Below are positions 57,830 through 64,000 of a stretch of DNA of 64,000 nucleotides, in pieces (within the stretch, counting starts at the first letter, position 1; every line of letters begins with the position of its first letter). The stretch spans positions 62,001 through 126,000 of the forward strand of contig NZ_JAMSLS010000002.1 in the NCBI RefSeq assembly GCF_023806465.1, read 5' to 3'. The stretch is from Thermomicrobium sp. CFH 73360. GTDB taxonomy: Bacteria > Chloroflexota > Chloroflexia > Thermomicrobiales > Thermomicrobiaceae. The translations under genes were made by a program, and so were the position numbers. The notes below the pieces were generated by a model. That model ran no database searches. It was not told the origin of the DNA and worked only from the letters and a program-made list of their open reading frames with translations.

Positions 57830-58756
57830 ATGCAGGGACACTTGGTCGAGCGCGGTCTCGCATTGCTTCAAGAGATTCCAGAAGTCTGGCCGTCCAAAGC
57901 ACCAGCACGCATTCATCCGATTTATGACGACCTGAGGACAGCGCTGCGGACGCCGGACGTGCCGTTCGCGTTCCGTTTCCTGGCACACTGGCCGCCGTAC
58001 TTGGCCTACACCATTCGTCAGTTCAGCCCCTTCGTCCGCTCACGCGCTTTCGAGGATGCTGCGGATACACTCCGTGCCGAAGGAGCGTCGGCATTGGCTC
58101 AGACGCCGCAGAATCCCGCCTTCGAGTCGGTTCGTGCGCTCGTCTTGCGTGAGCACTACCTGGCTCCCAAGGTATTGCTCATCCTGACTGCCTTTGCGGT
58201 AGGACTCCGCGGACGGACCAGCGAGACAGCACCGCCCCTGGGCACAACGCTGCCGACCCCGGAACCGATTCCGGTACGACCGGCTGAGCTCCCGCGTGCA
58301 CTCGACGAGCGGATCACTTCCCTGCCAGAAATTGGTTTGAGAAGTGGCAAGGCACAAGCGCTCCTTGACGAACTCGCTGCGCTGCGCGGCATTCCGTCGC
58401 TTGACGACCTCAGCCGGGTGCTCGCCGTACAGGATCTCGGCGCCCTGAGCGCGCTGAACGGGTTACGGCGAACGCTGCATGCAGACGCCTTAGAAGCGAC
58501 ACGGCACCTGCTTCTCGAACGAGCAGATCGAGCTACTCGTCGGCTGACGCTACCCGGGAGTAAGGTGCTTCCCGACTTCATGGTGCCGCACTCCGCGCTG
58601 CCGGACATCGAGGCAGTCGTTACCGCACTCCAAGCGATCGCGCTGGAAGTCCTCATCGATGCCACACTGGGTCGGGTGGCCATGGACGGTGCGAGTGCTG
58701 CACAACGCTCCCCCTACCCGATCACCGTGGGGGCACAACAGGACACAGGCGCGTGA
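57830..58756 (+). CDS. DehI-like helical protein
   Basis: A 308-residue soluble, all-helical protein in two similar halves. IYDDLRTALRTPDVPFAFRFLAHWP (across about residues 32-56) and the later LRAEGASAL resemble DehI haloacid-dehalogenase-family proteins, which are duplicated in this way. I cannot confirm the catalytic Asp, so activity on halocarboxylic acids is not claimed. Function unknown. Confidence 0.55.
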   Translation: MQGHLVERGLALLQEIPEVWPSKAPARIHPIYDDLRTALRTPDVPFAFRFLAHWPPYLAYTIRQFSPFVRSRAFEDAADTLRAEGASALAQTPQNPAFESVRALVLREHYLAPKVLLILTAFAVGLRGRTSETAPPLGTTLPTPEPIPVRPAELPRALDERITSLPEIGLRSGKAQALLDELAALRGIPSLDDLSRVLAVQDLGALSALNGLRRTLHADALEATRHLLLERADRATRRLTLPGSKVLPDFMVPHSALPDIEAVVTALQAIALEVLIDATLGRVAMDGASAAQRSPYPITVGAQQDTGA

Positions 58757-59560
58757 ACGGCACTGGCCAAGCTGCAGTTGTCAAGTAATTGGCCACGAGC
58801 AGAATCAACACGATCCAAGACAAGCGTCGCAGCATGGCCGCGGCCGCCCTGGCTCGCGCACGAAGCACTGCACCACTCTGTCCTGTCAGTGCCACACTGC
58901 TTGCAAGGTCAACAATGAAACTCAGCGCAGCCACTGGGAAGCCAACGAGAGCCCAGCGAGTACTGAGTAATGCACCAGAGTGCATGGCCAGACCGGCCAC
59001 GATTGGTCCCGTTCAGCCGAACCCCGCTACGCTCTAGCCGCTACCACCCAAGACCGCTTGCCCGAATGAAGCCACCCCGTTCTCTGAACAATCTGACGTC
59101 CCCATCGACTCAGCCAGCCAAGCGGGAATGCCCAGACACCGAGTTGCGCGGCTGCCACTGCAAGCAGAACCAGGCCGACAAGTGTCCGTAATAGACGGCC
59201 AGGAAGACTGGGGAACGTCACTCCGACCAGGATCTTTCCCGCGCCAAGTGCCACCAGTATCCCAAGGACGGCAAAGAAGGTGCTTGCTCCAAGAGCAAGT
59301 CCGAAGGCACGCCAATATAGCCCACCTTGGGACTGGGGCCTTGACACACTCGCGCCGGTACGTATCAGGTTGGTGCTTCCTGGGGCGGGACGACCAGACT
59401 AAGACCTTGACACAGTCGCGCCGGTACCACAAGGTCGCCAGGAAGATGGGGAAAACAAATGTGCCAGTCCAGCAAGAACAGCAAGCGGGAAAGGCAGCCC
59501 GACATCGAGCGGGGCTCATGCAAATCGCTGATAGTGCACGGAGGCCAATCAGTAGGTAAG
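58757..59560 (-). pseudogene. Decayed CcdA-like membrane gene
   Basis: Fragments on the minus strand resemble a CcdA-type thiol-redox transporter: LPFPLAVLAGLAHLFSP at the start, WRAFGLALGASTFFAVLGIL, then LLRTLVGLVLLAVAAAQLG, and GFG-stop-TGPIVAGLAMHSG. They are in different frames, broken by a TAG at 59027 and a TGA at 59013-59015. A 23-base repeat (59339-59361 and 59405-59427) lies within the remnant. CcdA normally carries reducing equivalents to periplasmic thiols. The family call is tentative. Confidence 0.45.
59339..59427. repeat. Two 23-base direct repeats, 66 bases apart
   Basis: Copies at 59339-59361 and 59405-59427 begin CCTTGACACA and end CGCGCCGGTAC, with one mismatch. They read YRR(D/E)CVK in one minus-strand frame. 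They may reflect an internal duplication in the decayed gene. Confidence 0.7.
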
Positions 59561-59771
59561 CAGAGCCACCATGCCAACAAGGAACGCCGCGATCACGAAC
59601 ATGAGCAGGGTACTCCAGTCTGCGGCTCACCTCATCGTGTCGCCCCCACACGCATACCGACCGACACCGCGTGATCCGCTTCTCATGGTCTAACTGCGGC
59701 GAGAGACATCACTTGAAACCACTCGTCTATCATTCCTGCATGGACAGGAGCTCAGAAAGTTGATTTCATTC

Positions 59772-59786
59772 TACCCCTTGGGGGTA
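59772..59786. promoter_or_regulatory. CsoR/CstR-like operator
   Basis: TACCCC-TTG-GGGGTA is an inverted repeat of the kind bound by CsoR/CstR/RcnR-family repressors. It lies between a TTGATT (-35-like, 59760) and the OsmC start, and also upstream of the decayed CcdA-like gene. Confidence 0.55.
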
Positions 59787-59806
59787 TCACGAGAGGGGGT
59801 CATGGC

Positions 59807-60322
59807 GTGGACATCCGAACACTCCAACGGCCGCTCAAGCAACGCTATCGCGAGGAACCCGACGCAGCACGCATCATCTTACGCGCGGTCGCACAGCAGT
59901 TCGACTCACCGCTCCGTTGCCGTATCGAGACGACCGGTGGCACAGTGATCAGTGAAGCTCACCCCGGGGTTGGCGGTCCGGGGATGGCCAGCTGCTCCGG
60001 CGATCTCTTGCTCGCTGCGCTGGCAGCCTGCGCTCAAATTACCTGCCAGATGGTCGCCAACGCTCTTGCCATCCCCATCGAGCACGTCAGCGTGACAGCC
60101 GAAGGCGATCTCGACCTTCGCGGCACGCTTGGTCTCTCGCGTGACGTTCCGGTAGGCTTCCAGGCGATTCGCCTCTGGATCGATCTTCGAGCCCCAGAGG
60201 CAACACCGGAACAGCTCGCGAGTCTCCGCGAGAAGACCGAGCAGTTCTGTGTAATCTACCAGACCCTTCGGCAGCCGCCGGAAATGACGGTGCACTGGCC
60301 GAGCAATTTCACTCAGCCATAG
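59807..60322 (+). CDS. OsmC-family protein
   Basis: A 171-residue OsmC/Ohr-like thiol protein. Cysteines in SCSGDLLLAALAACAQ and EQFCVIYQTL match the redox pair of the family, which reduces organic peroxides or handles persulfides. The start is GTG with GAGAGGGGG upstream. A CsoR/CstR-like operator 20 bases before it suggests regulation by copper or reactive sulfur (inference). Its 3' end overlaps the convergent RraA-like gene by 10 bases. Confidence 0.85.
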   Translation: MDIRTLQRPLKQRYREEPDAARIILRAVAQQFDSPLRCRIETTGGTVISEAHPGVGGPGMASCSGDLLLAALAACAQITCQMVANALAIPIEHVSVTAEGDLDLRGTLGLSRDVPVGFQAIRLWIDLRAPEATPEQLASLREKTEQFCVIYQTLRQPPEMTVHWPSNFTQP

Positions 60323-60993
60323 AGCTCAGCCAAGCGCTCGATGGTGAAGCCAGGTGCCTGACAAGCCTCAATGATCCGACGCTCCCGCGCCTCGACTTCT
60401 TTGGCTGCACGATACAGTTCCGAGGCGATCTCGAGCGGGATCTGGATGACGCCGTGCTTATCTCCATGTAGCAGATCACCTGGATACACGGTCAGACCCC
60501 CGACCGTCACTGGCGTACCAAACTCCACCACATGGACATACGCATGAGAAACCTGCACTTGGCCGGCAAAGAAGTGGAAACCGAGTCGCTCTACTTCGTC
60601 GAGATCACGGACACCACCATTCGTGACGGTTCCGATGCACCCCAGCGCACGATGGATATTTGCATTGACCTCGCCCCAAAAGGAACCGACCGGGGGATCA
60701 TCAAGGTCTTGAATCACGACGATCCGTGGCTCCGGGATCGTCAGAATGTACTCCCACATCGCACGGCGCGGCACAGCCTCGCCCGGTTGGGGTGCTTGCG
60801 CGGCACGGATCTTGGCCGTGACAGCATAGCCGACCATCGTCCCGAGGTGAGGAAACATGCATTTGATGCCTGCGTCCATAAACCCAATGTTACGCGGTCG
60901 GACATTGAACGTTTCAATCGCATTGGCTACCGTCGGCGTCGTGAGCGTCTGCAATGCTTTCAGTACCTCCGGTGCGAGCGGCGCTTTCGGCAT
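60313..60993 (-). CDS. RraA/HMG-aldolase-like protein
   Basis: A 226-residue protein of the RraA fold. The metal/substrate-binding elements are GSFWGEVNANIHRALGCIG and TNGGVRDLDEVE, as in 4-hydroxy-4-methyl-2-oxoglutarate/oxaloacetate aldolases of aromatic meta-cleavage pathways. Regulator-of-RNase-E proteins share the fold, but this longer form is more aldolase-like. ATG 60993 has GAGGAGGG upstream. Confidence 0.8.
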   Translation of the reverse strand: MPKAPLAPEVLKALQTLTTPTVANAIETFNVRPRNIGFMDAGIKCMFPHLGTMVGYAVTAKIRAAQAPQPGEAVPRRAMWEYILTIPEPRIVVIQDLDDPPVGSFWGEVNANIHRALGCIGTVTNGGVRDLDEVERLGFHFFAGQVQVSHAYVHVVEFGTPVTVGGLTVYPGDLLHGDKHGVIQIPLEIASELYRAAKEVEARERRIIEACQAPGFTIERLAELYG

Positions 60994-61136
60994 CGCTCTC
61001 CCTCCTCGCTTCGGACCCTTCCCTCGGCGCGCATCATACTGGAGGTGCGACAATCGCGCATCCATCAGGACTCGTCGAACCGATCCGTTCGCAGTAGGAT
61101 GCGGTGCGGATAACGGTACACCCGCGGAGGGATGTC

Positions 61137-62726
61137 ATGGAGGTCGCCCAGCTTGTGGAGCTCGCTCGTCAGAACCTCGCAGCGCTTGGTATCCCGGTGG
61201 CCAAGGAGGAACTGGAGCGCGCCGGTGAGGGTGGATTCTTCGCGACAGCTCTGGCCTTTCACCAGCTACTGGAGAACCAGTCAGCGGACGACGAACCCCC
61301 CGATCTCTTCGGCGAGCGCTTGCTTGTCACTCCCGAGCCACCGACTCCGCCCGCGGTCGTGAATGGCACTGCACCCGACATCCTGACACTGGCCGCCGCT
61401 CTCCGCCGACGCGAGACGAGTAGCCGCGAACTCGTCCAGCAGGCACTTCAGCACATCGCGCAGCGGGATGGTGAACTCAATGCATTCCAGCTGGTCCTGC
61501 CAGAGCAGGCGATGCTGCAGGCCACGCAGGCCGACGAAGAACTTGCTCGCGGGGTCGATCGTGGACCGTTGCATGGCCTACCGGTCGCGCTCAAGGACCT
61601 GATCGACCTAGCCGGCACGCCGACGACTGCTGGATCGGCCATCCTCGCCACCACACTCGCCGAGCGTGATGCAACTGTGGTCGAACGCCTCCGCGCAGCA
61701 GGAGCGATCATTATTGGCAAAACGCGCCTTCCAGAGTTCGCGTACTCCGGCGCTTCCAACAACCCACACTACGGTCCGGTGCGAAACCCTCGTGCTCCTG
61801 AGCGCGATAGTGGTGGCTCGTCCAGCGGCTCGGCCGCAGCCGTCGCCGCTGGAATGGTGGTTATGGCCATCGGTTCCGATACTGGCGGCTCGATTCGCAT
61901 TCCGGCAGCATACTGCGGGCTGGTCGGTCTCAAGCCGACCTACGGTCGCGTCAGTCTCCTCGGGGTCTTTCCGCTGGCTTGGTCACTCGATCACCTTGGC
62001 CCGATCACCCGCACCGTCACCGATGCCGCAGTGTCGCTAGCCGCGATCGCTGGTGTTGACGCCCGTGACCCGCGTACCCGCGACCATCCACTCCGCGACC
62101 TGCAAGCAGCCGCCGCAGCAGATCGGATCGAGGGACGTATCGGCATCGTGCGCTCCTTCGGCAGTGAAGAGGCGCTCGCCGAGCCGGCAGTGATTCAGGC
62201 CACGAACGCCGCTGTTCAGACACTTGCAGACGCTGGAGCAGAACTCGAGTGGATTGATCTCCCCGAACTTAGCCAGCTTCGTATCCTCAGCGCGACGATC
62301 TCGCAGCTTGAAGCTGCCGCAGTGCATGCTTCCACGGCACGCGAGCGCTGGTCGCGATATGGCGACTTCTTCCGGCTCCGCCTCATCGGCTGCTTCGCGT
62401 ATCCTTCCTGGGCTTATCTTGCTGCCCAGCGACTGGCCAGGCGTGCACGGACGAGCCTCCAACACATCCTCGATGCGCGGCGCCTTCACTTCCTCGCATT
62501 GCCCACCGCTCCATCCGTGGCACCACCGCTCGGCCAGTGGTCGCCGCGCGCGAGCTGGTTGACCTCGCCGTTCAATCTCCTCGGCTGGCCGGTTATCAGC
62601 GTGCCGGCAGGCCAAGACGACAGTGGACTCCCGATCGGGCTCCAGCTTGTCGCGCGCCCCTGGCGCGAAGACCTGGTGATCACTGCCGCTCGCATTGTCG
62701 AACAAGGAGCGAAGATTGGGTCGTGA
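61137..62726 (+). CDS. Amidase-signature enzyme
   Basis: A 529-residue amidase. The Ser-cisSer-Lys triad is visible: Lys in [11 protein letters not shown], and the serines in [17 protein letters not shown] and [17 protein letters not shown]. An N-terminal extension of about 75 residues precedes the amidase core ([15 protein letters not shown]). It hydrolyses a carboxamide; GatA is less likely because gatB/gatC are absent. ATG 61137 has GGAGGG upstream. Confidence 0.9.
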   Translation: MEVAQLVELARQNLAALGIPVAKEELERAGEGGFFATALAFHQLLENQSADDEPPDLFGERLLVTPEPPTPPAVVNGTAPDILTLAAALRRRETSSRELVQQALQHIAQRDGELNAFQLVLPEQAMLQATQADEELARGVDRGPLHGLPVALKDLIDLAGTPTTAGSAILATTLAERDATVVERLRAAGAIIIGKTRLPEFAYSGASNNPHYGPVRNPRAPERDSGGSSSGSAAAVAAGMVVMAIGSDTGGSIRIPAAYCGLVGLKPTYGRVSLLGVFPLAWSLDHLGPITRTVTDAAVSLAAIAGVDARDPRTRDHPLRDLQAAAAADRIEGRIGIVRSFGSEEALAEPAVIQATNAAVQTLADAGAELEWIDLPELSQLRILSATISQLEAAAVHASTARERWSRYGDFFRLRLIGCFAYPSWAYLAAQRLARRARTSLQHILDARRLHFLALPTAPSVAPPLGQWSPRASWLTSPFNLLGWPVISVPAGQDDSGLPIGLQLVARPWREDLVITAARIVEQGAKIGS

Positions 62727-63145
62727 CGCAAGAGGCCTCAACATCAGGTGACAACACGAGACCTGCCACAGTCGCTGAAGCCGTTCACGCAGCGAGGCGA
62801 GAGCTCCACTGGCTACCGGATCCCAGCCAGAACTTCCCCACCGCATCTCAGCGGCTCAAGCAGCATGTGCAGAACGGGAGCGCCCCAGAAGAGGTGCAAA
62901 GGCACAATCCGAATCACCTAGAGAAAGAACGCGCCGAATCACGTGAATACGTACGGCCGTGGATAGCCGCGCCCCTCACTGCCTCCTCACGAGATGAGTT
63001 GGGGTGCGAGAATCACCGGACGCCCTTTCCATTTCCAAGGCTGTGGGTCATACTTCAACCGAGCGGTGCTCTTAGCTCGTCCAGAAGAGGATCGTCTCTT
63101 GGCACCGCTCACCGGTCGGTTCGACGAGGGAAAGGGAGGGTCACA
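62727..63145. other. Intergenic region with structured leader of sod
   Basis: GAGCGGTGC (63061-63069) pairs with GCACCGCTC (63102-63110) around an inner AAGAG/CTCTT stem, just upstream of the sod ribosome site. No gene is seen in the rest. Confidence 0.5.
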
Positions 63146-63763
63146 ATGCCGTACGAACTCCCACCGCTTCCGTACCCCTACGACGCGCTCGAGCCATACA
63201 TCGACGCTCGCACGATGGAGATCCATCACACAGGGCACCACGGTGCTTATGTACGCAACGTGAACGCCGCACTCGAGAAGCATCCGGAACTCCCGGCAAT
63301 GCCGATCGAGGAGCTTTTGCGTCGCATCAACGAGGTGCCAGAAGACATCCGTACGGCCGTGCGCAATAACGGTGGCGGTCATGCGAACCACACCATCTTC
63401 TGGCAGATCATGGGGCCTAATGCCGGCGGGGAGCCAACCGGTGATCTTGCGCAGGCCATCACCGAGACCTTTGGCAGCTTCCAGCAGTTTAAGGAGCAGT
63501 TCTCCGCTGCTGCCGCTGGTGTGTTCGGCTCTGGATGGGCATGGCTGGTACTGGATCAGAATGGAAAGCTCCAGATCATCACCCGGCCCAATCAGGACAG
63601 CCCATACATGGACAACCTTTATCCGGTGATGGGACTCGACGTCTGGGAGCACGCGTATTATCTCAAGTACCAGAACCGGCGGCCGGAATACATCGCGAAC
63701 TGGTGGAACGTCGTGAACTGGGACGCAGTCGCCCAGCGTTACCGCGAGGGGCTGAAGCGCTAA
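63146..63763 (+). CDS. sodA: Fe/Mn superoxide dismutase
   Basis: A 205-residue SOD. Metal ligands are in [21 protein letters not shown] and [17 protein letters not shown]. The usual [18 protein letters not shown] start confirms ATG 63146, with AGGGAGG upstream. Fe versus Mn cannot be settled; [16 protein letters not shown] text ([14 protein letters not shown]) is seen in both. Cytoplasmic, as no signal peptide is present. Confidence 0.95.
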   Translation: MPYELPPLPYPYDALEPYIDARTMEIHHTGHHGAYVRNVNAALEKHPELPAMPIEELLRRINEVPEDIRTAVRNNGGGHANHTIFWQIMGPNAGGEPTGDLAQAITETFGSFQQFKEQFSAAAAGVFGSGWAWLVLDQNGKLQIITRPNQDSPYMDNLYPVMGLDVWEHAYYLKYQNRRPEYIANWWNVVNWDAVAQRYREGLKR

Positions 63764-63782
63764 ACCGCACCTCCACAGTGAC

Positions 63783-63814
63783 GCGGGCGCCGGGAGCATA
63801 CTCCCGGCGCCCGC
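63783..63814. terminator. Terminator between sod and the glyoxalase gene
   Basis: A perfect 14-bp stem (63783-63796 with 63801-63814) with a 4-base loop between convergent genes. Plus-strand tail ATCTTGCTCT. Confidence 0.75.
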
Positions 63815-63838
63815 ATCTTGCTCTCCCCGGGAGACCGT

Positions 63839-64000
63839 TTATGACTCAACGAGTTCGATTGGTCGCAAGTTTGCTTCGATCTCCGCGCGCAGTGGCTCCA
63901 GGAACGGTGGTAACGAAAGTCTTTCGCCAAGATGCTCAACATCCTCGTCCGTCGTAAAACCTGGACCATCGGTCGCCAATTCGTAGAGTACGCCACCTGG
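63839..64000 (-). CDS. Glyoxalase-fold ring-cleaving dioxygenase, 3' end only
   Basis: The last 53 codons of a gene that continues beyond the window. [15 protein letters not shown] and [16 protein letters not shown] match the C-terminus of the MhqO/YkcA-type glyoxalase/dioxygenase proteins, including [11 protein letters not shown] with the metal-ligand Glu. Confidence 0.8.
   Translation of the reverse strand, partial: PGGVLYELATDGPGFTTDEDVEHLGERLSLPPFLEPLRAEIEANLRPIELVES

Noticed and set aside
62537..63145. N-terminal extension of about 200 residues on superoxide dismutase
   Set aside because: The SOD start at 63146 has a strong ribosome site and matches the family; upstream text is low-complexity translation of a structured leader.

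Overview
This 64 kb window is GC-rich chromosomal DNA from a bacterium that most resembles a thermophilic Chloroflexota of the Thermomicrobia type. That placement is inference from gene content: a fungal/archaeal-type Asd, a RodZ-like protein with a Pro/Thr-rich linker, a BaeRF-type release-factor homologue, a DUF5937-ArsR regulator, a large-type SRP RNA, frequent GTG/TTG starts and tight ATGA/GTGA overlaps. I see no phage, insertion sequence or CRISPR array.

Bases 1-32,900 are mostly core metabolism and information processing. They hold the end of asd; a citramalate synthase (cimA) preceded by a promoter, an isoleucine-rich leader peptide and mutually exclusive hairpins, which together look like an attenuator; a ThDP enzyme; mobA-ggt-SAM hydrolase; miaB; a duplicated-cysteine protein beside a RodZ-like gene; and a minus-strand operon (DUF2085 protein, coaBC, two membrane proteins including a 39-residue one, a BaeRF-type protein, a lipid kinase). 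They continue with tRNA-Glu, a sugar nucleotidyltransferase, prmA-rsmE, an ABC-class ATPase, rho, glpX, an exonuclease-DinG helicase and an M20 peptidase.

Bases 32,900-39,270 carry sdhCDAB plus a small membrane gene, then the large SRP RNA on the opposite strand, a 1 kb stretch without protein genes but with a near-consensus promoter and a run of hairpins, and an ArsR-like regulator with a perfect palindrome just downstream of its -10 box.

Bases 39,570-50,520 look like an accessory aromatic-catabolism region. A substrate-binding lipoprotein gene and an FAD oxidoreductase gene are both broken. They are followed by an HpaB-type flavin monooxygenase, an extradiol-type dioxygenase and a 4-oxalocrotonate tautomerase homologue on the plus strand. 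Facing these is a minus-strand operon for an ABC importer lacking its binding protein, an amidohydrolase and a CocE-type hydrolase. The broken lipoprotein may be the lost partner of this importer (inference). Between monooxygenase and dioxygenase lie two hairpins with different stems but nearly identical 14-base loops.

Bases 50,660-64,000 hold a GH3 glycosidase, a ZIP metal transporter, larC, rlmN, a PrsW protease, a DehI-like protein, a decayed CcdA-like gene facing an OsmC gene across a CsoR/CstR-like operator, an RraA-like aldolase, an amidase, a Fe/Mn superoxide dismutase and the end of a glyoxalase-fold dioxygenase gene.
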